NCBI GenBank assembly: GCA_030145245.1
Contig: JAQYWC010000071.1
Span: forward strand, 62,001 to 126,000
Direction: 5' to 3'
DNA: 64,000 nucleotides
Source: Desulfobacterium sp.
GTDB taxonomy: Bacteria; Desulfobacterota; Desulfobacteria; Desulfobacterales; Desulfobacteraceae
Under the pieces are notes generated by a model that was not told the DNA's origin, ran no database searches, and saw only the letters and a list, made by a program, of their open reading frames with translations. Each line of letters begins with the position of its first letter. Within the stretch, counting starts at the first letter, position 1. Below, piece by piece: positions 42,800 through 55,401 of this stretch. The position numbers and the translations under genes were made by a program.

Positions 42800-43786
42800 A
42801 TGATGCGGAAAACCATTATCATTCTTTGTCAAATTAGTTTTATCTTTCTTTTTTTCGGCGGAAATCAATTATCTGCATTTCCACCTGAGAATCAAGATCC
42901 TGTAAAAATCATTCTGAATAACTGGACCAGCCAAAGGGTCATCTCAAAAATTACAGGCAAAATTTTACAACATATGGGGTACGCAGTTGCATATTCTGTT
43001 GCATCGGTCGACGAACAATGGGGCGGATTACAAAGGGGCATCTATCATGTCCAGATTGAGATATGGGAAGGTACAATGAAAAAAGCGTTTGATAAAATGG
43101 TTAAACTTGGCGGGTTGACTGATGCTGGTTCTCATTTTGCCAAAACCCGCGAAGAATGGTGGTACCCATCCTATGTTGAAAAAAAATGCCCGGGACTTCC
43201 GGATTGGAAAGCACTAAAGAATTGTTATTCTCTTTTTGCTTCTCCTGAAACATATCCAAAAGGAAGATATCTGGCCGGCCCCTGGGAAAAACCGGACGAA
43301 GCACGAATCAGAGCATTGGGCCTGAACTTTAAAGTAATTGTAGTTAAGCGCGGAGATGATCTGCGGATCGAATTGGAAAAAGCCATAAAAAACAAAACCC
43401 CCATCGTTTTGTTCAACTGGAGCCCAAACTGGGTTGAAGCAAAGTATAACGGCAAATTTATTGAATTTCCTGAATATGACCCGGAATGCGAAACCAATCC
43501 CAAGTGGGGAATAAATCCAATATTTCATCAGGACTGTGGCAACCCTAAAGACGGCTGGCTTAAAAAAGGAGTCTGGACAGGAATGATTGAAAAATGGCCG
43601 TGTGCGTTTAAAACCATTCAAAATATAAATTTTACGAATGAAATGATCTCGCAACTTTCCCTATGGGTTGATATTGAGAATATAAGCTATGAAGATGCTG
43701 CAATAAAGTGGATAGAGGAAAATAAAGGCTTATGGAAATCATGGATTCCCAAAACCTGCTTAGACAAGTCAACCATGAGCCAGTAA
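42800..43786 (+). CDS. Glycine-betaine/proline-type ABC substrate-binding protein (OpuAC family), orphan
   Basis: 328 residues from the ATG at 42800; an ATG at 42773 would add nine residues ahead of the signal peptide. The signal peptide (MMRKTIIILCQISFIFLFFGG) ends near residue 28. The mature protein has OpuAC-type features: ILNNWTSQRVISKITGKIL, QIEIWEGT and TPIVLFNWSPNW, with aromatic residues of the kind that hold quaternary amines. No permease or ATPase gene is adjacent. Base composition is AT-rich. It may feed a distant transporter or a receptor such as the nearby chemotaxis protein; that link is speculative. Confidence 0.85.
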   Translation: MMRKTIIILCQISFIFLFFGGNQLSAFPPENQDPVKIILNNWTSQRVISKITGKILQHMGYAVAYSVASVDEQWGGLQRGIYHVQIEIWEGTMKKAFDKMVKLGGLTDAGSHFAKTREEWWYPSYVEKKCPGLPDWKALKNCYSLFASPETYPKGRYLAGPWEKPDEARIRALGLNFKVIVVKRGDDLRIELEKAIKNKTPIVLFNWSPNWVEAKYNGKFIEFPEYDPECETNPKWGINPIFHQDCGNPKDGWLKKGVWTGMIEKWPCAFKTIQNINFTNEMISQLSLWVDIENISYEDAAIKWIEENKGLWKSWIPKTCLDKSTMSQ

Positions 43787-43815
43787 ACCTGCGGGGTCAG
43801 GTCTGCACACTTGAC
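43784..43815 (+). repeat. Direct repeat copy 2 with half GGGGTCAGG element
   Basis: Nearly identical (31 of 32) to 40411-40442 and in the same orientation, again starting at the stop codon of the upstream gene. It carries only the left arm of the palindrome (43793-43815). Confidence 0.85.
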
Positions 43816-44221
43816 CACTTCACGAGGAAGTAACGCCCTTGATAGTCAGTTGCGATGGTGGTGGCTGTCCTAAAGGCGCGGCTGCATTAATCCCGGATTT
43901 GAGTTTTTTTCTTCCCCGGAACAAAAAGGAAACCGATCACAGGTCACCCTTCCACCCCAAGGCTGAATGGGCAGTCTCAACTTGCCGCTTGGCAGCAATT
44001 TGAGATCCGTCCCTAGGCGTTTGGAACATTTTGATACTTTTCTTGCAAAAAAACAGCGTCCTATCTGTACATTTTACAAGAGGATGATGTATGTTTGTAA
44101 TTTGGTTGTCTCCCCTTTGTATGGAATGGCTGTTTAAGTACCATGAATTCGGTTATTTTCCCGAGTGGACGCATCTGCTTTTTAAACAAATAAGGACGAC
44201 GTAAACAGGGAATAACGGATT
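43816..44221. other. Intergenic region upstream of the SBP/diguanylate cyclase gene
   Basis: The ~400 bp contain no convincing gene. A short plus-strand stretch near 43838-43990 reads CDGGGCPKGAAALIPDL but has no start and no recognised relatives. No GEMM-type c-di-GMP riboswitch pattern was found before the GGDEF gene. The promoter of that gene presumably lies here. Confidence 0.4.
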
Positions 44222-47200
44222 ATGAAGGAAAAAAAGAACCTTCATCAGGACTGTAAAAACCCCCTTTCTTCCTGTGGGACATCCACGGGAATCACCTGCC
44301 GGAAAAGCCCCGGATTTTATGCGTGTCTGTTGATTTTGTGCATGTTTGCAGGTGCGCCTGCAGGCGCTTTTGCCGAACCCGAAAAGGTCACCCTGCAGTT
44401 GAACTGGAAGCACCAGTTTGAGTATGCCGGATATTACGCAGCAAAGGAGAAAGGGTATTATGCCGGTGCAGGTCTGGATGTTGAGTTCCGGGAAGGACTT
44501 CCCCAATCGACACCGGTGACTGAGGTCCTGGAAGGGCGGGCAGACTTCGGCGTCTGGGTTTCCAGCCTGATCTCAGAGCGTCTCAACGGCAAGCCTGTGG
44601 TTATGCTTGCCAACTATTTCAAACACTCCCCCCTTGTTATCATTGCAGACCCTTCCATCCGCATGCCGTCACAGCTTCGGGGTAAAAAAGTCATGGGGCC
44701 TGTTGAAGATGGAGAGATCGCTGAAATTTCCTGGCTTCTGAAGGCCAACGGCTTAGGGGTAGACTCCGTCAAGTGGATTCCCCATACCTATGACCCCATG
44801 GATATTGCGGAGGGCAAGGCCGACGCCATGACGGCGTACATCACAAATCAACCGTTTGCATTGGATGAACAAGGAATTTCCTATAATATTCTGGACCCTG
44901 CCAATTACGGAGCGGACTTCTACGGGGACAGCCTTTTCACTTCCGAGCATCAGATGCAGGAGAACCCTGAAAGAACCTGGAAATTTGTGGAGGCCACTTC
45001 CCGGGGGTGGGAGTATGCCCTTAACCATCCTGATGAGATCATCGATCTGATCCTTGAAAAATATTCGAAAAATATCCCCAGGGACAAGCTTCTTTTTGAA
45101 GCCCGGGGCACCCGCGAGATGATTCAACCCGGTGTCTTTGCAGTAGGGTCCATTGATGAAGTGAGGATCAGACGCATTGCAGACAGGTTGGTTGAGCTTG
45201 GGATGGTGGACAAAGGCTACACCCTTTCAGGATTTATTTATGGATCAACCGATCGGCCCCCTGTGACGGAGGGACGTATTCCCCTGACAGAAGAGGAGAG
45301 GCTCTTTGTAAGAACCCACCCTGTTATCCGTGTGTCAAATGAGTTCAACTGGCCCCCCTTTGATTTTGTGGTCTCCGGAGAGCCACGGGGGGTTGGCATT
45401 GAATTGATGAATATGATTGCGGCCCGAACCGGCCTTAACGTTGAATACGTGAACGGATACAACTGGGATGAGCTGCTGACCATGTTTTTCAAGGGGGAGA
45501 TCGATATAATTCACTCCATAAGCCGTACACCGGAACGGGAGAAGAAAGCCCTGTTTACCAACCCCTACTATCACAGCAAAAACGTTCTGGTCCTGAGGCG
45601 GGACACGGCTGACATTCAGGACCTCAAGGATCTTGAAGGAAAAATCATCGCCCTGCCCAGGGGGTGGTCCTCCATTGATTTTTTCAAGAAAAATTATCCG
45701 GACATTCATATCATTGAAGTGGAAAACTCACGGCAGGCCCTTGAGTATGTGGACCAGGGCAAGGTACAGGCCACCGTTGAGCAGGAGGGGATTGTTTCCT
45801 ATTTCATCAATAAATTTGGCTTTCGGGACCTGAAAATCTCCAGTTGGCTGGAAGATGCGGCATTACAAGACACCTCCTCCCTCCATTTTGCGGTTCGTAA
45901 AGAGAGACCGGCTCTTCACGGCATTCTGGCAAAAGGCCTGGCAACGGTCACCCCCGGCGAAATGCTTAATCTGAGAAATAAATGGTTCGGCAATAACGGG
46001 TTCAATTCCAGCCGGAAAGAGGTGGGGCTCACCCTGTCTGAACGGAACTGGCTGAAGCAAAAGGGGAGGATAACCTTCTGCATCGCCCCCGACAGAATGC
46101 CTTTTGAGGCATTTTCAGGGAAAGATGTAACCGGTATGACATCTGACTTTCTGAAGTTGTTCAGGGAGCGCCTCGGCGTTCCACTTACCCTTATCCCAAC
46201 AAACTCCTGGGAGGAATCCGTGGAACAGGTCAGAACAGGTAAAGCCGATATCCTGACCATCGCAAGCGTCTCCCCCAAACGGCTGCAGTTCCTGGACTTC
46301 ACCCCATCCTATCTCAACTGCAGTGTCGGAATCATTGTCCGGGAAGACTTCCCCTTCATTACCGGTATGGATGAGCTGGCAGGTAAACGGGTCGGCATCA
46401 TGAAGGACACTTTTATCTGGGATGTTATTCCCGAAAGATATCCGAAAGTCACCTATGTCCCTGTAAAAAACCGCCGGTTTTCCCTGGTTCAGGTCTCCAA
46501 TGGAAGCCTGGATGCCGTCATTATGGATCTGCCCGTGGCCGCAAACAACATCCGGCAACTGGGCCTGACCCACCTGAAGGTGGCCGGTCACACCGCTGTT
46601 CTCAATGAAATGCGCATCGGGATACGGAAAGATAGTGCCCGGCTCCATGGCATCATGAGCAAACTGGTTCGCTCTCTCTCCAGAAAAGAGGTGGACGCGG
46701 TTTACCAGAAATGGGCAGCCATCCGGTTTGAAAGCGAGTTTGACCGATCACTCCTCTTCAAAGTGATCGGGTTTGCCCTCTTTGCGGTCATATTTATTTT
46801 TCTCTGGAACCGCAAGCTCGTTCATCTGAACCGCAGGATCTCCCAGGCCCATGCCGAAGTTGAAGCCAAAAGCCTGCAGCTCGAACGCATCTCCATCACC
46901 GACACCCTGACCGGACTCTTTAACCGGAGGCACCTGGAAGAGACCTTCGCTGTTGAAGTCAAACGATCCCGCCGCTACAAGCGCCCCCTCTCTGTGATGA
47001 TTATCGATATTGACCATTTTAAATCCATCAACGACACCCACGGCCACCAGGCAGGCGACACGGTCCTCCGCCAGATAGCAAAAGTCCTTGATAGGAACAG
47101 CCGCTCATGCGATATCCTGGGCCGCTGGGGCGGCGAGGAATTTATGCTCATCTGCCCGGAAACCAGCCTCAGGGGAACCGCCGCCGTGGCGGAAAACCTT

Positions 47201-47380
47201 CGCCTGAAAATTCGTGAAATACTCTTTCAGACCGCAGGTACCCAAACCGCAAGCTTCGGTTTGGCAACCCTCAAGGATGAGGATACCGGAGAATCTTTGA
47301 TTCACCGTGCAGATACGGCGCTCTACCGCGCCAAGGAAAACGGGCGCGACCGTGTCGTAACCGAAGATCTATCTTCATAA
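44222..47380 (+). CDS. Diguanylate cyclase with NMT1-like and two SBP-type sensor modules
   Basis: 1052 residues. A signal/anchor segment (about 30-52) is followed by an NMT1-like binding-protein domain (LQLNWKHQFEYAGYYAAKEKGYY), then two SBP_bac_3-like domains (from ~365 IRVSNEFNWPPFDF and from ~610 ITFCIAPDRMPFEAF). A membrane helix (~850; VIGFALFAVIFIFLWN), a short coiled coil and a GGDEF domain end the protein. The active-site GGEEF is intact and an I-site RSCD lies five residues before it, so it should make c-di-GMP under feedback control. The input is probably a periplasmic solute such as a pyrimidine-like or amino-acid compound. Confidence 0.92.
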   Translation: MKEKKNLHQDCKNPLSSCGTSTGITCRKSPGFYACLLILCMFAGAPAGAFAEPEKVTLQLNWKHQFEYAGYYAAKEKGYYAGAGLDVEFREGLPQSTPVTEVLEGRADFGVWVSSLISERLNGKPVVMLANYFKHSPLVIIADPSIRMPSQLRGKKVMGPVEDGEIAEISWLLKANGLGVDSVKWIPHTYDPMDIAEGKADAMTAYITNQPFALDEQGISYNILDPANYGADFYGDSLFTSEHQMQENPERTWKFVEATSRGWEYALNHPDEIIDLILEKYSKNIPRDKLLFEARGTREMIQPGVFAVGSIDEVRIRRIADRLVELGMVDKGYTLSGFIYGSTDRPPVTEGRIPLTEEERLFVRTHPVIRVSNEFNWPPFDFVVSGEPRGVGIELMNMIAARTGLNVEYVNGYNWDELLTMFFKGEIDIIHSISRTPEREKKALFTNPYYHSKNVLVLRRDTADIQDLKDLEGKIIALPRGWSSIDFFKKNYPDIHIIEVENSRQALEYVDQGKVQATVEQEGIVSYFINKFGFRDLKISSWLEDAALQDTSSLHFAVRKERPALHGILAKGLATVTPGEMLNLRNKWFGNNGFNSSRKEVGLTLSERNWLKQKGRITFCIAPDRMPFEAFSGKDVTGMTSDFLKLFRERLGVPLTLIPTNSWEESVEQVRTGKADILTIASVSPKRLQFLDFTPSYLNCSVGIIVREDFPFITGMDELAGKRVGIMKDTFIWDVIPERYPKVTYVPVKNRRFSLVQVSNGSLDAVIMDLPVAANNIRQLGLTHLKVAGHTAVLNEMRIGIRKDSARLHGIMSKLVRSLSRKEVDAVYQKWAAIRFESEFDRSLLFKVIGFALFAVIFIFLWNRKLVHLNRRISQAHAEVEAKSLQLERISITDTLTGLFNRRHLEETFAVEVKRSRRYKRPLSVMIIDIDHFKSINDTHGHQAGDTVLRQIAKVLDRNSRSCDILGRWGGEEFMLICPETSLRGTAAVAENLRLKIREILFQTAGTQTASFGLATLKDEDTGESLIHRADTALYRAKENGRDRVVTEDLSS

Positions 47381-47825
47381 GGGTTGCCTCCGTCCGCCTT
47401 CGCCAAGGGCTCTCCAAGGGGGCAGACCCATAAAAGTAAATCAGATGAAACGATTTGATCGGATATTGAAGCGGCTGCACGCTGGCGCGAAAATATAAGC
47501 GGTGGTGTCATGGCCGAAGGTATCCCCATATTGCCAACAGCATCCTGGCCAACATGGTCAAGATCCTCGGAGAACGGCTGCGGGATGCAACCCGGGTGAT
47601 TAACAACCTGGAAAATTGACAATCTCCTTTAAACAAACATCAGACTTACATTATACTCTGCCTGCCTGCCAACGATTCCTTTTGACTTGACATACGTTGC
47701 CGCCTTGGCTAAACATTGCCCAGATTTTCATTACATAATCATAGCCTTTTTTCAACCAAGAGGCTTGGACTATACTACTTCCACAATTACTACCCGACTT
47801 TGATTTTTAGAAAAGGCTCCGTGAA
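47381..47825. other. Intergenic region with a gene remnant
   Basis: 445 bp between the diguanylate cyclase and the CDF-like gene. Apart from the remnant at 47509-47619, nothing coding is recognised. AT-rich sequence at 47640-47820 probably contains the promoter of the CDF-like gene. Confidence 0.4.
47509..47619 (+). pseudogene. Possible 3' remnant of a cyclic-nucleotide-binding-domain gene
   Basis: In one frame the stretch reads YPHIANSILANMVKILGERL then RDATRVINNLEN and a stop. This resembles the helical C-terminal end of Crp/cNMP-binding domains. No start or upstream domain is present, so it can only be a leftover. The match is short, so the call is tentative. Confidence 0.35.
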
Positions 47826-48716
47826 ATGAGTGAAAAAAAAGTTCTTCTTATGTCTGTCTATACGACAGCGTTCTTTGCATGTTTCGGAATTATGTGGGGG
47901 ATTGTTGCCGACTCCGGTATGATTATCTTCGACGGCATTTACTCTCTGATCAGCATTGGCTTGAGCATGCTCTCTTTACAGGTGTTAAAACTGGTACAGG
48001 AGAATGATGAAGACATTCGGTTCCCCTTCAGCAAAGCTCATTTTGAGCCGCTGGTAATCATATTCAAGTCATTGGTTATTATAGTAATGTGCGGAATTTC
48101 AGCGTTCAATGCCCTTTCAGAAATACTTTCCGGAGGCAGATATGTGGAACCCGGACAGGGGATTGTCTATGCCCTGGTCAGCACGCTTGGCTGCCTGGTT
48201 GTGACGTTGGTTATTCAGCAGCAGAACCAAAAGATAGCTTCGGGTCTTTTGCAGGCGGAGAGAAACCAGTGGTTTGGCGACTCACTCCTCAGTACCGGTG
48301 TGCTGTTGGGCTTTTCTGTCTCCTACCTGTTGATCGGCAGCCACCTGGATTGGATGATTCCCTATGCTGACCCGGGCATGGTGGTGCTGGCCTCGGGTTT
48401 TTTCGTCATCCTGCCCCTGAAAAGTTTTGCAGCGGCTTTTAAAGAGATCCTCCTTTATCAGGTCCATGAGGATCTATTTCGCCCCGTCGATCTGGAAGCG
48501 AAGAAAATCGCCGAAGAATTAAAGGCTGAATATAAACTGCGCATGGTCAATATCGGCAGAGAGCTGAACATTGAATTAAATTTTCTGATGGAAAACCAGT
48601 CGTTTACCGTCAATGAAATGGACAATATACGAAAGAGGATAATTGCTGTTGCTTCGACAATTAAAGAGCGGCATTGGGTAAATATCAACTTCACCCAGGA
48701 CAGGGCCTGGATTTAA
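47826..48716 (+). CDS. Cation diffusion facilitator-like membrane protein with altered metal site
   Basis: 296 residues with about six membrane segments and a C-terminal ~90-residue cytoplasmic domain, the layout of CDF/YiiP transporters. The linker FPFSKAHFEPL corresponds to the family's YPFGxxRxE segment. Metal-site residues are unusual: TM2 has DGIYS (DxxxS where DxxxD or HxxxD is expected) and TM5 has QWFGD (QxxxD where HxxxD or DxxxD is expected). Metal specificity, and even transport, are therefore uncertain. It stands alone and converges on pyrG across a palindrome. Confidence 0.8.
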   Translation: MSEKKVLLMSVYTTAFFACFGIMWGIVADSGMIIFDGIYSLISIGLSMLSLQVLKLVQENDEDIRFPFSKAHFEPLVIIFKSLVIIVMCGISAFNALSEILSGGRYVEPGQGIVYALVSTLGCLVVTLVIQQQNQKIASGLLQAERNQWFGDSLLSTGVLLGFSVSYLLIGSHLDWMIPYADPGMVVLASGFFVILPLKSFAAAFKEILLYQVHEDLFRPVDLEAKKIAEELKAEYKLRMVNIGRELNIELNFLMENQSFTVNEMDNIRKRIIAVASTIKERHWVNINFTQDRAWI

Positions 48717-48724
48717 CAAAATAG

Positions 48725-48761
48725 GGGGCCAGGTCTACACTATAGGCTTAGACCTGACCCC
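48725..48761. repeat. GGGGTCAGG-family short palindrome between convergent genes
   Basis: Arms GGGGCCAGGTCTA (48725-48737) and TAGACCTGACCCC (48749-48761) with an 11-nt centre pair at 12 of 13 positions. It starts 8 bp after one stop and ends 5 bp before the pyrG stop, so it likely acts as a terminator for both. Confidence 0.85.
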
Positions 48762-48766
48762 TGATA

Positions 48767-52622
<3,856 letters not shown>

Positions 52623-52686
52623 TTAAATTAAGAGACATAACTACTCCCAATGGACCATTATGTCAACATTTGCGCAAGATTTGCGG

Positions 52687-53166
52687 TTAAACAGTGAACC
52701 GTTTATCGGCCCTGGTCGACTCAAGAGACCGTGTTCCGGCATCAAACCAGCCGGCCCTGGAATCCGGAAAGGCATCAAACTTGGGCACATAGGGTTTGAT
52801 GTCGATGAGGGGGGTCCTGTCGACGATGTCGATGCCCTTGACATGGATGATGTTCTCCTCGACCCCCAACAGCCTGACAATGGAGATCCCGATCTGGTTG
52901 GGGCGTTTAGGGGCCCGGGTGGAGAAGAGTCCCCGCGGGGTATCATCCAGAAAGGGCTTTGCCATGAGGCTGTACCCCTCGGACAGGTGAAAGTGGTAGA
53001 GCAGAATGATCCGCTCAAATCCGTCAAGGTCGGAAAGCCCCTCCTGGAATTCCGGAAACACCTCCACCCTTCCTTCAAAGTCAACGGCACCGGCAGGCTG
53101 TATCGGGGCTCCCTCACGCTCTTTATGGGGGGAACGGATGATTCCTATTTCATTAAAGGTGATCAT
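52687..53166 (-). CDS. TrmO/TsaA-family tRNA methyltransferase-like protein
   Basis: 159 residues. The VirR/TsaA (YaeB, UPF0066) fold is shown by IGIIRSPHKEREGAPIQ, LDGFERIILLYHFHLSEG and GLFSTRAPKRPNQIGIS, the SAM-binding signature of the family. In E. coli TrmO methylates t6A37 of tRNA-Thr. This protein lacks the C-terminal domain of the longer TrmO, so its target may differ. It stands 153 bp from the divergent U32-like gene. Confidence 0.85.
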   Translation of the reverse strand: MITFNEIGIIRSPHKEREGAPIQPAGAVDFEGRVEVFPEFQEGLSDLDGFERIILLYHFHLSEGYSLMAKPFLDDTPRGLFSTRAPKRPNQIGISIVRLLGVEENIIHVKGIDIVDRTPLIDIKPYVPKFDAFPDSRAGWFDAGTRSLESTRADKRFTV

Positions 53167-53319
53167 TGTATCTCCTTTTATAATAAAGTTTTTTTGACAA
53201 ACCGAACTAGGATATCAACTCCCAATGTCCGGTTCAAGGAAAAACAATAAAAGTATCCGGCGCCCTTGCCAAGGGTTTCGCCCTTGCCTTTGATCCTGGA
53301 TCTCGTGTAAACTTACCCC

Positions 53320-54387
53320 ATGATGAAATTCGACATCCCCTACATCCCGGACAGGGATTACACCCGTTTTATACAGCGCCACAGGTCCCGGATCGACTCG
53401 GTTCATTTTGGGCTCCACCAGGGGCCTGTGCTCGATTCACGGCTCAGGTTCAAGGACGTTGAAACGGTAAGACTTGCCGAACAGCTCAATGCGCTTTCAG
53501 TTCCCCGTAACTACTGCCTGCTGAACTCCCGGTTCATGGCACCCGATCGCTACTTTGACCCCCTGTTTTTAACAGGGCTCATGGAAAACCTTGAGATACT
53601 CATGGAGCGCTCCCGTCTTGACGGAATCGTCTTCTGCGATGCCTATCTCCTCAATGCCCTGTCAAACCACGGAGGAGACACCCTTACCGGGCTCGAGGCG
53701 GTTCCCGGCATCAACTGCATGATAGACAACATGGACAAGGCCCGTGCCTATCTGGGACTCGTTGACCAGACCGCGTTCAAACGCCCGTCAAAACTTGTTC
53801 TGGACAGGTCGTTGAACCGGAACCCCAAAGCCCTTGAAGCCATGGTTCCCAAACTGAAAAATGAGTATCCGGGTCTGAGACTTGAGCTCCTTGCCAACGA
53901 GGGGTGCCTCTACCAGTGCCCGTTCAAGCCGGCCCACGACGCTCAGATCGCGCTCACCAACACGGGACTTGTCCGGGAACGGGGGCATGAGATAAACCGG
54001 GACCAGGGGTGCATGAAGGTGTTGTTCAACGACCCAAAACTTCTCTTCAAATCCCCGTTCATCAGGCCGGAAGATATCAACGATTATTCCCACCTGGTTG
54101 ACACCATCAAGATCTCGGGCCGAACCCTTGGCCCGGGCTTTCTTAAAAATACGGTCACAGCCTACCTACAGGGTTCCTATGACGGAAATCTCCTGGACCT
54201 CCTGGACGCAATGGAATGGATGGCAGACCTTTTTTTTGTGGACAATTCAAAAATTTCAAAGCATGATGTCGAAACATTGACAAACTGCACCAAAGAGTGC
54301 AGGCGTTGTGATCAATGCAGCAAATTACTGGACTCAACCACCCAAAAGAAATCAATTCAACTCAACAGGTACAGGAACCCATCATGA
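53320..54387 (+). CDS. Peptidase U32-like protein
   Basis: 355 residues. The signature LELLANEGCLYQCPFKPAHD (~195-214) matches the U32/COG0826 family core (NEGCLYRCP), and a terminal cysteine cluster CTKECRRCDQC (~326-336) could complete an Fe-S site. Family members include tRNA and rRNA hydroxylases (TrhP, RlhA), collagenase-like proteins and UbiU/UbiV. This short version cannot be assigned to any of them. No SD is obvious; the ATG pair at 53320 is used. Its stop overlaps the galE start (ATGA). Confidence 0.75.
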   Translation: MMKFDIPYIPDRDYTRFIQRHRSRIDSVHFGLHQGPVLDSRLRFKDVETVRLAEQLNALSVPRNYCLLNSRFMAPDRYFDPLFLTGLMENLEILMERSRLDGIVFCDAYLLNALSNHGGDTLTGLEAVPGINCMIDNMDKARAYLGLVDQTAFKRPSKLVLDRSLNRNPKALEAMVPKLKNEYPGLRLELLANEGCLYQCPFKPAHDAQIALTNTGLVRERGHEINRDQGCMKVLFNDPKLLFKSPFIRPEDINDYSHLVDTIKISGRTLGPGFLKNTVTAYLQGSYDGNLLDLLDAMEWMADLFFVDNSKISKHDVETLTNCTKECRRCDQCSKLLDSTTQKKSIQLNRYRNPS

Positions 54388-55394
54388 AAATTCTCGTTAC
54401 AGGCGGAGCCGGATATATTGGTAGTCACACCTGCGTGGATCTCTTAAACCAGGGCTGGGAAGTCGTAGTTGTGGATAACCTCTCAAACAGCAGCGAGGAG
54501 TCCTTGAAACGTGTGGAGTCGATCACGGGCAAATCACTTTCTTTTTATAAGGCAGACCTTCTGGACAAGGAGGCTTTGACCGACGTTTTCAAGGCCCATG
54601 CCATCGATGCCGTAATCCATTTTGCAGGCATGAAGGCCGTGGGAGAATCCGTTGAGATCCCCCTCCGGTACTACCACAACAACATCACCGGGACCCTGAT
54701 ACTCCTTGAGGTGATGACGGAATTCTCCGTAAAAAACCTTGTATTCAGCTCATCGGCCACCGTGTACGGAGATCCCCACACCCTTCCCATCAAGGAAGAC
54801 TTTCCCCTGTCCGTTACCAACCCCTACGGCCGCACAAAACTGATGATCGAAGAGATGCTGAAAGATATTCACCTGGCCGACACGGCCTGGAACATCGCCC
54901 TGCTGCGCTACTTCAACCCCGTGGGAGCCCATGAATGCGGACGCATCGGGGAAGACCCCAACGGAATTCCCAACAACCTTCTGCCCTACATCTCCCAGGT
55001 TGCCGTGGGAAAGCTTGAAAGGGTCAACGTGTTCGGCAACGACTACGACACCCCGGATGGCACCGGGATGAGGGACTATATCCATGTTTCCGACCTTGCC
55101 GCAGGCCACATCAAGGCCATCCCAAAGCTCCTTACCGATCCGGGGATTGTCACCTACAACCTCGGCACCGGCCGCGGCAACTCGGTGCTCGAAATGATAG
55201 AGGGATTTGGACAGGCCTGTTCAAAGAAGATCTCCTTTGTTATTACAGATCGCCGTCCCGGGGATATTGCCGCCTGCTGGGCCGATCCGGCAAAGGCTGA
55301 AGAAGAGCTCGGATGGAAGGCGGAAAAAACCCTGGACGACATGTGCCGGGACACCTGGAGATGGCAAAAGAACAATCCAAACGGATATGAATAG
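54384..55394 (+). CDS. galE: UDP-glucose 4-epimerase
   Basis: 336 residues from the ATG at 54384. The NAD motif GGAGYIGSHT opens the protein; the catalytic pair is in SSSATVYG and NPYGRTK (Tyr and Lys ~150). RYFNPVGAHECGRIGEDPNGIPNNL is the typical GalE substrate region. It interconverts UDP-glucose and UDP-galactose for LPS or other glycans. It is the second gene of a four-gene run (53320-57826) with very short spacing. Confidence 0.95.
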   Translation: MKILVTGGAGYIGSHTCVDLLNQGWEVVVVDNLSNSSEESLKRVESITGKSLSFYKADLLDKEALTDVFKAHAIDAVIHFAGMKAVGESVEIPLRYYHNNITGTLILLEVMTEFSVKNLVFSSSATVYGDPHTLPIKEDFPLSVTNPYGRTKLMIEEMLKDIHLADTAWNIALLRYFNPVGAHECGRIGEDPNGIPNNLLPYISQVAVGKLERVNVFGNDYDTPDGTGMRDYIHVSDLAAGHIKAIPKLLTDPGIVTYNLGTGRGNSVLEMIEGFGQACSKKISFVITDRRPGDIAACWADPAKAEEELGWKAEKTLDDMCRDTWRWQKNNPNGYE

Positions 55395-55401
55395 GAGCCC
55401 C

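Noticed and set aside
43816-44221. Possible c-di-GMP riboswitch before the GGDEF gene
   Set aside because: The conserved core of GEMM aptamers could not be found; the context alone is not evidence.
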